Of a stretch of DNA of 64,000 bases, positions 8,237 to 18,340 are shown in pieces. The notes beneath the pieces are model-generated. The model saw nothing but the letters and a program-made list of their open reading frames with translations. It was not told the DNA's origin and did no database searches. The stretch comes from Acidimicrobiia bacterium (GTDB lineage Bacteria > Actinomycetota > Acidimicrobiia > Spongiisociales > Spongiisociaceae), in assembly GCA_022827785.1 (NCBI GenBank), contig JAJEIM010000033.1:99729-163728 (forward strand), read 5' to 3'. The number at the start of each line of letters is the position of its first letter. Position 1 is the stretch's first letter. The position numbers and the translations under genes were made by a program.

Positions 8237-10474
8237 ATGATGGCGCCCATGCTGGCGGCGTCCGGGTCGGGAGGCACCCTGGACGAACACCAGGTGCTCG
8301 TCTTCCTGATGCAGCTGGCCCTGCTGGTGGGGGCCGCCCGCCTGCTGGGCGGGATCGCCGACAAGCTGCGCCAGCCGCCGGTGGTGGGCCAGATCCTGGC
8401 GGGAGTGCTGATCGGCCCGAGCGTCCTCGGCAAGCTTTACCCGGGCGTCTTCGATTGGCTCTTCTCCGACTCGACCGCCGGATCGGTCGTGTACGGGGTG
8501 GCGTGGCTGGCGGTGATCATGCTGCTGGTCGTCATCGGATACGAGACCGACCTGGGGATCATCATGCGCTTCCGCCGGGCCGCCGTCAACGTCTCGGCGG
8601 GAGGACTGCTCGTGCCGCTGGCCGTGGTCGGGGTCGTGGCCCTCCTGACACCCTCGTCCTTCATCGGGGATGCGGGTAGGGGCCTATACGCCGCCTTCAT
8701 GGCGCTGGCCCTGTCGGTGGCGGCCCTGCCCGTGGTCGCCAAGATCCTGGCGGACCTGGGGATGCTGCGGCGCAACTTCGGCCAGGTGACCCTGGCGGTG
8801 AGCATGACAATGGACTCCGTGGGGTGGCTGATCCTCGCCGGGCTGGCCGGAATGGCCCGGGACGGCTTCCGGCCCTCCGACCTGCTCGCCTCCCTCGGGG
8901 GCCTGGTCCTGTTCCTGGTGCTGGCGGCCACCATCGGCAGGTGGGCGCTCGACCAGGCGATGCGCCTGGCGCTCCGGCGCGGGCGGAACCTCCCGGCCGC
9001 TCTCACGGTGAGCCTGGTGGCGGCCATCGGAGGTGGCGCCGTCACCCAGGCCCTGGGCCTCGAGGCCATCCTGGGAGCGTTCATCGTCGGGATAATCCTC
9101 GCCACGCTCCGCTACCAGGTCGGCGCAGTGAGGCACGTCCTGGAGACCGTCACGGACGCTTTCTTCGCCCCCGTCTTCTTCGCGTTCAGCGGGCTGCGAG
9201 TCGACATCGCCCTGCTGGCCAGCCCCAGTGCCATCATCTGGACGGTGGTGCTCATCGTGTTAGCGGTGGCCGCCAAGGTGGCCGGCGCCTACGTGGGTGC
9301 GCGCCGGTCGGGCCTCAGCTCGGGAGAGGGCCTGGCCCTGGGATCCGGGTTGTCGGCGCTCGGCGCGATGGGGATCGTGGTCGCGCTGGTGGGCCTCAGC
9401 CTCGGCGTTCTGAGCGACACCGGGTACACCGTGATCGTGGTGGCGGCCATCGTCACCTCGCTGATCGCCCCGATCATGCTCCGGGTGGCGGTACGGGGAA
9501 TGGAAGCAGGCGAGGAGGAGCAGTCCCGGTTGGAGTCGGAGGCCATCCGCTCGCAGGCCCAGATCCTGGGATCGAAGCGGATTCTCCTTCCCACCCGCGG
9601 AGGCGCCAACAGCGTCTACGCCGCCCACCAGTTGAAAGCCCTGTTCCCGGAGGCCGAGGTGACCGTGCTGACGGTCGCCGACCAGCCGACCGGCTGGCGG
9701 AAACGGCTGCTGGGGGACGAGGCCGAGGAGGACGCCGGTCCGGGAGAGGTGATGAGGACGCTCGGACCCGATCGGTGCCGGCTGATCCGTCGCCGGCGCG
9801 CGGACCCGGCCGAGGTGATCCTCAACGAGGCCGCGCTGGGATACGACATGGTGGTGCTGGGGGCGACCGAATCCACCGACCGCAGCCAGGTCTTCTCCAC
9901 GGTGATCGACCGGGTGCTCTCCAGGCTGGAGTTGCCCACCCTCATCTTCCGCTATCCCGGTCCAGGCGAGCAGGGCGGGCTACCAGACCCCGACTCCCTC
10001 ACCGTGCGAACGGTGCTGCTGTCGGTCGAGTCGAACCGGGCCGCGCGCGCCGCCGAAGAGGTGGCCTACTCCCTGGCCGCCCACAACGACGGGTCGGTTC
10101 TCGCGCTGCACCTGATCGCGGAGACCCGCGACGCGGCTTTCTATCTCGATCCGACGAGCAGCAGCGAGAACCACAGGGCCGGCGTGGAGCTGGTGGAGGA
10201 ATCGGTCTCATTCGGCGAACGGCTGGGGGCGAGGGTGAACGCCGAGGTCAAGCCGGTCACCCGGCCGGCGGGAGAGTTGGTCGACGCCGCCAACACCGGA
10301 TCGTGGGATCTCCTGGTCATGGGTGCGACGAACCGGCCGCTCAGCAGGCGGCCCTTCTTCGGATACGACATGTCCCACGTGATAAGGCACGTCACCATCC
10401 CGATGGTGACGGTTGCCATCCCGGATGTCGTGTCCCGGTACGGGTCCGCAGAACATCGGAGCGAAGCCATCTGA
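8237..10474 (+). CDS. CPA2-type cation/proton antiporter with two C-terminal USP domains
   Basis: 745 residues. About residues 15-420 form a Na+/H+ exchanger (Kef-like, CPA2) membrane domain with roughly 12 helices. Two universal-stress-protein-type domains follow (about 450-580, and 605-735 with an LLVMGATNRPLSRRPFFG nucleotide-loop motif). The membrane part exchanges K+ or Na+ for protons, and the USP domains are usually thought to bind nucleotides and regulate. No RCK/TrkA domain is present, unlike Escherichia coli KefB/C. ATG at 8237; a GATGATGG context gives no strong ribosome-binding site. Monocistronic, convergent with the M20 gene. Confidence 0.88.
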   Translation: MMAPMLAASGSGGTLDEHQVLVFLMQLALLVGAARLLGGIADKLRQPPVVGQILAGVLIGPSVLGKLYPGVFDWLFSDSTAGSVVYGVAWLAVIMLLVVIGYETDLGIIMRFRRAAVNVSAGGLLVPLAVVGVVALLTPSSFIGDAGRGLYAAFMALALSVAALPVVAKILADLGMLRRNFGQVTLAVSMTMDSVGWLILAGLAGMARDGFRPSDLLASLGGLVLFLVLAATIGRWALDQAMRLALRRGRNLPAALTVSLVAAIGGGAVTQALGLEAILGAFIVGIILATLRYQVGAVRHVLETVTDAFFAPVFFAFSGLRVDIALLASPSAIIWTVVLIVLAVAAKVAGAYVGARRSGLSSGEGLALGSGLSALGAMGIVVALVGLSLGVLSDTGYTVIVVAAIVTSLIAPIMLRVAVRGMEAGEEEQSRLESEAIRSQAQILGSKRILLPTRGGANSVYAAHQLKALFPEAEVTVLTVADQPTGWRKRLLGDEAEEDAGPGEVMRTLGPDRCRLIRRRRADPAEVILNEAALGYDMVVLGATESTDRSQVFSTVIDRVLSRLELPTLIFRYPGPGEQGGLPDPDSLTVRTVLLSVESNRAARAAEEVAYSLAAHNDGSVLALHLIAETRDAAFYLDPTSSSENHRAGVELVEESVSFGERLGARVNAEVKPVTRPAGELVDAANTGSWDLLVMGATNRPLSRRPFFGYDMSHVIRHVTIPMVTVAIPDVVSRYGSAEHRSEAI

Positions 10475-10522
10475 GCCCGCGAGCCGTGGAGGGGGTGGCA
10501 CGGAACGCCGCCCCTCTTCGGG

Positions 10523-11788
10523 TCAGGTGTCGATGCGGGGCCAGGGTCTTCCACCGGTGACATGCTCGGCCCAAGCCGAGACGATCCGGATAAGCACCCG
10601 GGTGGCCCGGTGCATGTCCTCCGCGTCCACCCACTCGTCAGGGCCGTAGAAGTTCCCGGCCAAGGCGCCGAAGCCGACCGTCGCGACTCCCAGGCAGCGG
10701 ATCGGGAAACGGATGTCCGAGGCCACGTGGGCCGGGTAGGGGCGAGGATCGGCACCGGTCTCGGCGCGGATGGCTCGGGCGGTGAGGTCCACGAGGGGAT
10801 GGCCGGAAGGGACCTCAGCGGGGTTGGACCGCACGCCGAACAAGCCGGTCGAGCAGGCGCCGGCCTCCATTGCCACCCCGGCGAGACGCTCGTAGACGCC
10901 GGTGAAGGTACCCCCGCGGAACCAGACGGCGCCCTCCGCGACGGCCTGCTCCGGCAGCACGGTCGGGCCCACACCAGCGGAGACGCGGTTCACGGAGCAC
11001 AGCAGGTCCTCCCGGTCCGCCCACCTGCCCACCGCGCCGAGAACTCCCTGCAAGCGTTCGAAGGCGTTGATTCCCCGCCGAGGGTCCTCGGAGTAGGGGG
11101 TGCGGATCTCCACCGGCGGCGGTCGCCGGCCTTCGGTCTCGATCCGGAAGTTGAAGAACCCGCGGCTGGCGATCTTGAAGTGCTCCATGCCCAGGCCCGT
11201 CTCGGCCGGGTGGCAGTAGACGGACGCCTCCACGTCACCGACCCTCTCCATGGCCGGGAGGGTCCCCAATCCGCCGCCCAGCTTCCCGTGGACCAGACCG
11301 ATCACCAACCGCACGCCCTCGAGGTGAGGGACCAGCGCCCGGGCCGCAGCCAGCACCGACACCACTCCGGCCTTGTCGTCGGCGGCGCCCAGGCCGTGGA
11401 TCCGCCCGCCGATCTCGGTGGCGCGGTACGGATCGGTACTCCATCCGTCCGGCGGATCGGGCTGCTCGGTGTCGATATGGGCGAACAGCAAGATGCCCGG
11501 CCCGCTGCCGCGGGACGCCAGCACGCTCACCAGACCATCCGGATCCTCGGCGGCCGGCCGGGGCGGGCACCACTCGGGATGGCTCTCCAGATCGCGCACC
11601 GGGGGCGTGAGCAGCTCCACCTCCATCCCGAGCCGGTCAAGCTCCTCGGCGCACAGCTCGTGGATATCGGACGGCTCGCCGCGCACGCTCCGCCGCGCCA
11701 CCAGCGAGCCGAGCAGTTCTCGCTCGTAGCCGCGCGAACGGTCCGCCGCGCCCAGGACGGCTGTCAGGTCAACAGGCATGCCGACCAT
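10523..11788 (-). CDS. M20-family metallo-deacylase/peptidase (ArgE/DapE-like)
   Basis: 421-residue M20 hydrolase. It carries a first metal motif in LLFAHIDTEQPD, a second in GLGAADDKAGV (bridging Asp and general base region), and a C-terminal metal His in the DIRFPIRCLG and VDAEDMHRAT regions. Family members remove acyl groups from amino acids or cleave dipeptides using two Zn ions. The translation could begin at either of two in-frame ATG codons three residues apart. It is separated from the tRNA gene by about 100 nt and shares no operon. Specific substrate not recognisable. Confidence 0.85.
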   Translation of the reverse strand: MVGMPVDLTAVLGAADRSRGYERELLGSLVARRSVRGEPSDIHELCAEELDRLGMEVELLTPPVRDLESHPEWCPPRPAAEDPDGLVSVLASRGSGPGILLFAHIDTEQPDPPDGWSTDPYRATEIGGRIHGLGAADDKAGVVSVLAAARALVPHLEGVRLVIGLVHGKLGGGLGTLPAMERVGDVEASVYCHPAETGLGMEHFKIASRGFFNFRIETEGRRPPPVEIRTPYSEDPRRGINAFERLQGVLGAVGRWADREDLLCSVNRVSAGVGPTVLPEQAVAEGAVWFRGGTFTGVYERLAGVAMEAGACSTGLFGVRSNPAEVPSGHPLVDLTARAIRAETGADPRPYPAHVASDIRFPIRCLGVATVGFGALAGNFYGPDEWVDAEDMHRATRVLIRIVSAWAEHVTGGRPWPRIDT

Positions 11789-11885
11789 CCTATGAACATG
11801 GCGATCCCGGATCGGAGAATCACACGATCCCCCAGCACCCGGGCATATGGCATGAACCCGGCATCGTGTAGCATGGCGGCCTCAC

Positions 11886-11960
11886 GGGCCCGTAGCTCAG
11901 GTTGGTTAGAGCGCATCCCTGATAAGGATGAGGTCCCTGGTTCAAATCCAGGTGGGCCCA
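11886..11960 (+). tRNA. tRNA-Ile (anticodon GAU)
   Basis: A 75-nt cloverleaf. The 7-bp acceptor stem GGGCCCG pairs with TGGGCCC, the D-arm is GCTC/GAGC, the anticodon stem CATCC/GGATG encloses CTGATAA, and the T-arm CCTGG/CCAGG encloses TTCAAAT. Discriminator base is A, and CCA is not encoded. The gene ends 7 nt from the stop codon of the opposite-strand secreted protein. Confidence 0.97.
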
Positions 11961-11967
11961 CCTGTCC

Positions 11968-14481
11968 CTACTCTTCGGCTGAGTCCGCCGCGTCCATCAC
12001 CATCGCTACGGGTACCTCTATCTCGCTGCTGCGGAACCAGACGCCCGCCGGGAGGTCGGCCGGCAGGTAGCGGATGCCGGGAACGATCACCTCGCCGTCG
12101 GCGCCCACGAACCCCAACTCGAACCGGCCATTGGCAACGGGCCGCGCACGGATCCTCCCGATCGAGGCTCCTCCAACCTCGACGTCCCCGCTCACCTGCC
12201 AGCTGCCGGCAGGTCCGTCGGTACGCAGGAACCGCTCCGGCGGCAGGACACGCTCGCCACCGGCGAGCTCCACGCCGTGCTCCAGGCGGCCGTCCTCACC
12301 CAGCCGGGCCATGATGCGCAGCCGCTGGGGCTCGGGGCTCGATGACAGCGCCAGGGGCCTACCAAGACCGAGCGACTCGCGCAGCTCGATGTTGTTGATC
12401 GACAGGCGCCGCAGGAAGCGCAGGTTCGCCGCGTTGGCCGTCTCTACCGCGCAGAGTGCACTGTCGACCGCCAACCCGTGGACGGGCCGGAGCGCGCGCA
12501 TCTCGGCGTCCAGAGCGAGCAACTCGTCGATGCCGGTGGAGCCGCCTGCCTCGAGCGCGTCGCCCAGTGCGTTCGCTCCGGGCCGGCAGCCCGCCCCGCC
12601 TGCGATCATCGCCCGGACTTCCGGGTCCTCCCAGCCCTCATCGCTGGCCCGGGCCGCTTCGACGATCTCGCCGGCTGTCACCGCCGCCGCGACGACGCTC
12701 TCGGCATAACCGACCTCGGCCTGGACGCGGAGGGCCTCGCCGAACGACAGTTTCTTGCCCCCCCATTCGATCAGCCCTTGGAGGGAGCGCCAGGAGGTTG
12801 CCATCGATGCGTACTGGGCGGATGCCGTGCCGGCCGCCTCGAGGATCGACTCCTCGATGGCGACCGGGTTGAGTGCCTCTCCGGCGGCCCAAGCCTCGGT
12901 CATGCCCGATGCGTCGGCAGCAGACACGTACCGATGCGCGAATGCTTCGAGAAGCGCGGCGGTCGACAGGTCGGCCACGGTGACCGGCGCCCGGACCGCT
13001 CCCTCGGACAGAGGTTCTATCCCCGGCCGTTCGAACACGCCGTCCAGCAGTTGGGTCTGCACGCCGGCCGTGTAGATCGCTCTCGACCGGACCATCGGGT
13101 CAACTTCGGCGTCCGGGTCGGCGGCGGAGACCACCGATGTCGTCACCTCCCCTTCGTCGTCGGCCTCGGCCGCCACGGTGTAGGTCGCTCCGTCCACCCT
13201 CACGTCGACCGGTCCGAAGGTGGGGCCGTCCAGGACCATCAGGTTGTGCCAGAGACCGTGGAACCCTGTCTCGTTGTCGAACGCGTCGAACGTGAGAACA
13301 GCTACGAACACCCACGTAGGGCCGGGTCGGCCGAAGCTGATCTCGAACGGGTCCAGGTCGTCGATCGCGGTGCTGGCCCCGCTTGCCGTCTCCTCTCCGG
13401 CGTGGTACGAGACGCCCTCCTGCCAGATCCCCGCGACGTCGCCGGTGCGCTCGAACACGCGGGGCCCGACCACGTACAGCACGGCGTACCCACCGGCGGC
13501 GAGATCGCCCCCCAGGTTGCCGGCGCGGTAGTGGACGGGGAAAGGAACACCCGCCACGACTTCCGCGGGGGTGTGCACGTCCTCGATCTTCAGCTTGGAT
13601 CTCGCCTGTTCCGCCTGCTCGTCCACCAACCGGACGGTGAGGTCGAAGTCGGCTCGCAGGGGCTGGTAGTCGCGCTCCAGGTAGGTGGTGGCCTCGATGA
13701 AGTAGAAGCCGGCCGGCAGGTACCGCTCTATGCGGGCGTTGCGAACCTCCCCGCCGTCGTCGTTGGCTCCGATCACAGCGCCCGGTAGCGACGCCAGGGA
13801 CAGGACGGGATCGCCGTCCTCCGAAGTGAGGTCGATGCGCACGCGACCGGCCTGTTCGAGGATGAACGAGTAGCCGTGGGCGGGGTGCTCCACCACGAAG
13901 CGCGACCCGCACGTATCGAGGGTCCAGGAGCCGGATGCGGTCAGATCGGTGCCCGCTTCCAGCGCGCCGAGATGCACCGGCTCGCAACCGGAGACGCGGC
14001 TGACCGCGATGGCGAAGTCCGCCGGCCCGCGGGACCGCCCACCAACGGTCGTCGCCTCGATCATGTAGACACCGGGCGCCAGGTCTCCCTCGACCCGGGC
14101 GTCGAGGTTGGCTCCGCCGTCGTCGTTGTCAGCGATCCGGCTGCCGTCCTTGGCCAGCAGGTAGAGGTAGGAGTCAGCCCCCGCGGACATCAGGTCGACC
14201 CTGATCCGCCCTGCTTCAGCCACCTGGAACCGGTAGGTGTGGGCATCGCTTCCGGCGCGGAAACGCGAGTCACAGTCCTCGGTCGTCCAGCGCCCGACCG
14301 CCTCCAGAGCGTTGCCGTCGGCGCTCAGCGTCCCGAGTTCCGTCACCTCGCAGTCCGGGGACTCCTGCGCCAGCAGGGTGCCCGGCGCGGGCAGGGCCAG
14401 TACACCGGCAATCAGGGCCAAGGCGATAAACGCCGGCGCCAGATGGCGCACTCCGGACCTGCCAACCATGACTCGGTTCAT
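11968..14481 (-). CDS. Large secreted protein with two PPC-like N-terminal repeats
   Basis: 837 residues. A signal peptide (hydrophobic run about 15-35, AQES cleavage region) leads into two repeats of about 120 residues. Each has a CE-----LG start, a DS/CGSRF segment, a -HTYRF/HGYSF strand and a YLAPG-YMIEATT-type strand, which is the pattern of bacterial pre-peptidase C-terminal (PPC) beta-sandwich domains. A CARDB-like region follows (VVAGVPFPVHYRAGNLGGDL), then about 450 residues I do not recognise. The acidic composition fits an exported surface or matrix protein. The C-terminus carries no sorting motif that I can see. Convergent with, and almost touching, tRNA-Ile. Function unknown. Confidence 0.75.
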   Translation of the reverse strand: MNRVMVGRSGVRHLAPAFIALALIAGVLALPAPGTLLAQESPDCEVTELGTLSADGNALEAVGRWTTEDCDSRFRAGSDAHTYRFQVAEAGRIRVDLMSAGADSYLYLLAKDGSRIADNDDGGANLDARVEGDLAPGVYMIEATTVGGRSRGPADFAIAVSRVSGCEPVHLGALEAGTDLTASGSWTLDTCGSRFVVEHPAHGYSFILEQAGRVRIDLTSEDGDPVLSLASLPGAVIGANDDGGEVRNARIERYLPAGFYFIEATTYLERDYQPLRADFDLTVRLVDEQAEQARSKLKIEDVHTPAEVVAGVPFPVHYRAGNLGGDLAAGGYAVLYVVGPRVFERTGDVAGIWQEGVSYHAGEETASGASTAIDDLDPFEISFGRPGPTWVFVAVLTFDAFDNETGFHGLWHNLMVLDGPTFGPVDVRVDGATYTVAAEADDEGEVTTSVVSAADPDAEVDPMVRSRAIYTAGVQTQLLDGVFERPGIEPLSEGAVRAPVTVADLSTAALLEAFAHRYVSAADASGMTEAWAAGEALNPVAIEESILEAAGTASAQYASMATSWRSLQGLIEWGGKKLSFGEALRVQAEVGYAESVVAAAVTAGEIVEAARASDEGWEDPEVRAMIAGGAGCRPGANALGDALEAGGSTGIDELLALDAEMRALRPVHGLAVDSALCAVETANAANLRFLRRLSINNIELRESLGLGRPLALSSSPEPQRLRIMARLGEDGRLEHGVELAGGERVLPPERFLRTDGPAGSWQVSGDVEVGGASIGRIRARPVANGRFELGFVGADGEVIVPGIRYLPADLPAGVWFRSSEIEVPVAMVMDAADSAEE

Positions 14482-14845
14482 CTCGAACCCCCCTCACCTC
14501 GATGTGCCGTCAGAGATAGCGGCCTACGCCCGAACGGCCACCACTGAGGCGACGGGCGGAGCGATCACATCACCACCTCGCCTCACTGCGACATTCGAGA
14601 CAGGCGAGCAACCACGCGTGTGCGCAGCGGGTCGCGGCCTCGGACCGGGGGTCATGGTACAGGGCATCCGCTCTCGAGCCACCGTCGACCGCGGCGGGCG
14701 GGCTGGGACCGGCGAAGAAGGTCTCTGGCCGCCGACCGCGTATAATGCCCGTGCCGCCTCCGGGTTCCGTCGAGAACCTGCCATTTCTCCTTGGGCCATC
14801 ACTGCCTCCGGTCACAGTTTGGGACAGCCTGAGGGAGAACACGCC
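14482..14845. promoter_or_regulatory. Divergent intergenic region with a TATAAT box at 14741
   Basis: 364 bp between the secreted-protein gene (minus) and the methyltransferase gene (plus). A perfect TATAAT lies at 14741-14746, about 100 nt before the methyltransferase ATG, without a convincing -35 hexamer at 16-18 bp. I see no small gene or repeat here. Confidence 0.4.
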
Positions 14846-15901
14846 ATGCAGACTCTGAAGCGAATCCCGACCATCATGGGTGCGTTCTGGCGATTGCTGT
14901 TCATGTCTCGAGAAGAAATCGATGACTTTCTGACGGCCTATGACTTTTTTGGAAATGACTTCACGTCAGAAGAACACATGAGAAGCGTGTTGGGGGAGGA
15001 CTACATCGAAATATATCGAAGGAGTGTGCGGGACCGTTACCACGTGATGAACTTTCTTTGCGCGCTCGGAGACGTGGAAAAAATGTACTCGCCCCCACTG
15101 ATTGATGAGACGAAGTCGCCGTTCGACAACCAGTTGATGTTCGAGAAGCGTATGGTCGAGGATATAAGACCGGCCTTGACTCCAAATGGCAGATTACTTG
15201 ACCTGGGAAGCGGACGGGGTACCGTTTCGGCGAACGTTCATGAACAGACCGGCAACGGCGTAGTGGGCATCAATATCGATCCGACCCAGATCGAAGTCGG
15301 TCGAAAGCTGGCTGTGAAGAAGAAATACCCCATCGAGTTTGTGCTGGGCGACTTCAACGAGCCCGAGGCCTTCGGTCTCTTGGAGGAAGGGTCATTCGAC
15401 GCGGCGTACCAGATCCAGGCGTTGAGTAATGTGCACGACAAACCCAGATTCTTCAGAAGCGTCAATCGTTGCCTGCGAGTCGGAGGGCGATACTCGATCC
15501 TGGCATATTGCCGCAACCCGCACTATGACCGGGACAATCCCACCCACTACGACCTGATGGTACGCACCAAGCAGTTGATGGCGGCGATTTACTCTCCGCT
15601 GGCAAGCGAATTGTCGGAATGGTTGGAAGATTCCGGATTCCGTGTTGTCCATTCGGAGGACATGAGCGTGAAGGGCGAGCTCTCTTGGTTGGTTCTGTAC
15701 GAGAAGCTGAACAAGCATTTCAACAGGATCGACACGTGGGTGTCGCGGCTGTCCAGATACAGGATCCTGCCCCGGGGAATGGCGGAGATGCTCGCCAGGT
15801 TTACGGCCAACGGGGACGCCTGGCACGAGGCGGACCGTTTGAGGCTGATCGCCCCCGCCTGGTACATCATCGCCGACAAGGTTCGGGATGTGGAACGGTG
15901 A
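14846..15901 (+). CDS. SAM-dependent methyltransferase, sterol C-methyltransferase-like
   Basis: 351 residues. Motif I is LLDLGSGRGTVS (about residues 117-128). Several features in order resemble sterol C24-methyltransferases (Erg6/SMT family): YDFF near the N-terminus, a GDFNEPEAFG acidic loop, the SFDAAYQIQA segment, DRDNPTHYD, and GFRVVHSEDM in the C-terminal half. The overall length also matches. The start is the ATG preceded by GAGGGAGAA. Base composition is visibly lower in GC than the neighbours (27 of 60 bases GC in each of two sampled 60-nt lines), suggesting recent acquisition. Alternatives are a tocopherol- or small-molecule-type methyltransferase. No squalene or sterol gene is nearby, so the substrate is open. 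Confidence 0.65.
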   Translation: MQTLKRIPTIMGAFWRLLFMSREEIDDFLTAYDFFGNDFTSEEHMRSVLGEDYIEIYRRSVRDRYHVMNFLCALGDVEKMYSPPLIDETKSPFDNQLMFEKRMVEDIRPALTPNGRLLDLGSGRGTVSANVHEQTGNGVVGINIDPTQIEVGRKLAVKKKYPIEFVLGDFNEPEAFGLLEEGSFDAAYQIQALSNVHDKPRFFRSVNRCLRVGGRYSILAYCRNPHYDRDNPTHYDLMVRTKQLMAAIYSPLASELSEWLEDSGFRVVHSEDMSVKGELSWLVLYEKLNKHFNRIDTWVSRLSRYRILPRGMAEMLARFTANGDAWHEADRLRLIAPAWYIIADKVRDVER

Positions 15902-16103
15902 ATCAGACAGCCGTCGTCAAGCTCTGAGACGGTGGAATCCTCACCGGTAGGGATCACTAGCGAGTAGGCCCCCTCAACCCGCTTCGTAGGCATGCGGGAT
16001 CCTGTCCGGCCGGCCACCTGCCGCGCCGGTGAGGATATGCATGATCGGCTCGGTATCAGCGGAGGGACAGGCCCTCGGCAGGTAGTCTGGGCGCCTGCCT
16101 GCT

Positions 16104-17942
16104 ATGTCCCAGCAACCACCCTCGGATCCCCGGAAGCGGCCGCTTGGCCGAGCGGTTGCTCCTATCGTGGTGCTGGTGGTGCTCCTGGCGCTGGCGGTGG
16201 TGCCGACCGACCTGGGCCGGGACGGAGTCGAGAACAGCACCACCTCCGGCGCGTCGAGCATCGCTTCCCACACCACGGGCGTAGCCTCCGAAGATACCTC
16301 CGCCGACGAAACGGCTCCGTCCACCACCGGCGTTGCGACGACCACCGCCGCAACGGAGCCGGCCCCGGCATCGACGACCACCGGCGTCCCGCCGAGCCGC
16401 TACTTCGACACGATCACCGTGGCCGTGCCGGCCGGGATCACCACGTTCGATCCCGACGCCGCCGCCTCGGGCCGCGATCTGGACATGCTGGCCAACCTGT
16501 ACTCGGGGCTAACCCGCCGGGTGCTGGAACCGTCGGCGGTCGTCCCCGGCCTGTACCGCTGGAGCCCCACCGAGGTTGAGCCCGATCTCGCCGAATCGAT
16601 CGACATCTCCGCTGACGGGACCGTCTACACCTTCCGCATCCGTCCGGACCTCGAGTTCCCGGGCGGGCACGCCTTGAGGGCACGTGACTTCGCCTACGCC
16701 TGGGAACGGGCCCTGGCGCTTGCCGCATCCGGTGACGCTCCCCGCTCCACTGCCGCCGGCCTCGCCGCGGCGGGGATACACAGCATGTCCCAGGTCGAGG
16801 TGGTCGACGACCATACCCTGCGGGTGACCCTGGTCCGGCCCAATCCCCGGATCCTGCGGGTCATGGCCATGGGCGTGATGTCGGCGGTGGACTCGATCCT
16901 GCTTCGATCCCAAGCCACCGAGGCCGACCCGTGGGCGACCGCATATGCACAGCGCAACCCCTCCGGCTACGGCCCGTACATCCTCGTCGACCGTGAAGCG
17001 GGCCGGCACATGATCCTGGAGCCGTACGAAGGGTGGTGGGACCACAAGACCGCCGCCAGGAGCAGGATCGTCTACCAGGTGGTGGCTGGTGAGGCGCGCC
17101 GACTGCAACTGGCCCGAGACGGAGCGGTCGACCTCGCCCACGGCATCTCGCCGCTCGGCACCGGGCAGGCGGGCGACAGCGTTCAGGTCATCGGTCTCGA
17201 GTCCGCCGGCCAGCGGTTCCTGGTATTCGACCGGACGGAACCGCCGTTCGACGATCCTCGGGTACGGCAGGCGGTCGCCTGGTCCCTGGACTACAACCGC
17301 ATCAAGCGGGACGTGTATGCCAGCCGGGCCCGGATCCCGACCGGCTTTCTACCGGCCGGCCTCGGAGGACCGGACGGAACCTGGCTGTACTCGCAGGACA
17401 TCGGCCGGGCACGCACTCTCCTGACGGAGGCGGGATATCCGGACGGATTCGACGCCGAACTGCTCGTACCCTCGGACGTGCCCGAGGGTAGGGCCCTCGC
17501 GGAGCGGGTGCGGGCCGACTTGGAGTTGGCCGGAATCGACCTCGTCCCATGGCCCATAGAAGGAAGGCACCTACACGTGGCGATCCGGCTCGGCGGGGCG
17601 ACCTTCGACATGGCGATAGTGGCGTGCGGGTCGTGGCTGCAGGAGGCCTGGTACGCGTCGACGCAACTGGCCGAGATCACGCCGTCCTGTCCGACCTCCT
17701 TCATGCATCCGGAGGTCGAGCAGTTGCTGGACGAGATGGAACCGGCGCCCACGGCCGGAGCCGCGGCCGCCATGTCCGGGCGGATTCAGGACGTCTGGGC
17801 ACAGGAGGCGGCGTTCGTGCCGCTCGGCCGACCCGACCAGATCGAGGTTCTCGGCCAGGAGGTCAGCGGGTTCGTGCTGACCAACGAGGACGACGCCCTC
17901 TACTTCCCGCTGCTACAGCGAGGATCCGCAACCACTCAGTGA
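16104..17942 (+). CDS. Family 5 (peptide/nickel-type) solute-binding protein, membrane anchored
   Basis: 612 residues. A short basic N-terminus and TM helix (about 13-32) are followed by a Ser/Thr-rich linker (about 45-95) and an SBP family 5 domain: TITVAVPAGITTFDPDAA, YSGLTRRVLEPS, an AESIDISADGTVYTFRIR signature and AVAWSLDYNRIKRDVY. These proteins deliver oligopeptides or metal chelates to Opp/Dpp-type ABC transporters, but no permease genes flank it. The membrane anchor replaces the usual lipobox. An orphan receptor, possibly serving a transporter elsewhere. Confidence 0.85.
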   Translation: MSQQPPSDPRKRPLGRAVAPIVVLVVLLALAVVPTDLGRDGVENSTTSGASSIASHTTGVASEDTSADETAPSTTGVATTTAATEPAPASTTTGVPPSRYFDTITVAVPAGITTFDPDAAASGRDLDMLANLYSGLTRRVLEPSAVVPGLYRWSPTEVEPDLAESIDISADGTVYTFRIRPDLEFPGGHALRARDFAYAWERALALAASGDAPRSTAAGLAAAGIHSMSQVEVVDDHTLRVTLVRPNPRILRVMAMGVMSAVDSILLRSQATEADPWATAYAQRNPSGYGPYILVDREAGRHMILEPYEGWWDHKTAARSRIVYQVVAGEARRLQLARDGAVDLAHGISPLGTGQAGDSVQVIGLESAGQRFLVFDRTEPPFDDPRVRQAVAWSLDYNRIKRDVYASRARIPTGFLPAGLGGPDGTWLYSQDIGRARTLLTEAGYPDGFDAELLVPSDVPEGRALAERVRADLELAGIDLVPWPIEGRHLHVAIRLGGATFDMAIVACGSWLQEAWYASTQLAEITPSCPTSFMHPEVEQLLDEMEPAPTAGAAAAMSGRIQDVWAQEAAFVPLGRPDQIEVLGQEVSGFVLTNEDDALYFPLLQRGSATTQ

Positions 17943-18020
17943 TCGCGCACTAGTTGGCGGCGCCACCCACGGGTTCCGTACCACGGCGCCAACGCTGATC
18001 GGCATAGGCATCAGAGCAGG

Positions 18021-18340
18021 GGCCGGAAAATGTCACACCCCTTCTATACGTTGTCTATCGCCAAGCACCTACACCGGACGCCAGCGTCTCACCGATCGGA
18101 GCGGCCCGGCCCGCAGGGAACATTCACAGGCTCCAAAGGGGCGAACCCGCCGTGACCCGGCCCCAACCCGGGCATGGCCGAACACGCCCCGAGCCAAGGA
18201 CAGGTGGTGGTGGGGGAGGGCCCGGCGCGGAGCACCGATTTTCGCGACTTCTCGAACTTTGGGCAGAGGACACCGCTAGCGGCGCCCAGAACCTCAGGAA
18301 CATCGCACCATCAGCGGCGCCCTGAGCCTGAGGTTCCTGG
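18021..18340 (+). repeat. Dispersed repeat family, copy R1
   Basis: About 320 bp starting GGCCGGAAAATGTCACACCC and ending with CCTGAGCCTGAGGTTCC. Nearly the same sequence, in the same order, occurs at 23836-24155 (R2). A diverged inverted copy lies at 31921-32250 (R3), and shorter relatives occur at 50061, 54171 and 57049. It fills the convergent gap between the solute-binding protein and the Ldh2-type gene. No reading frame is preserved between all copies. Confidence 0.85.

Noticed and set aside
14741..14746. Full sigma70 promoter for the methyltransferase
   Set aside because: TATAAT is perfect but no -35 hexamer is found at a suitable distance; kept only as a weak site.
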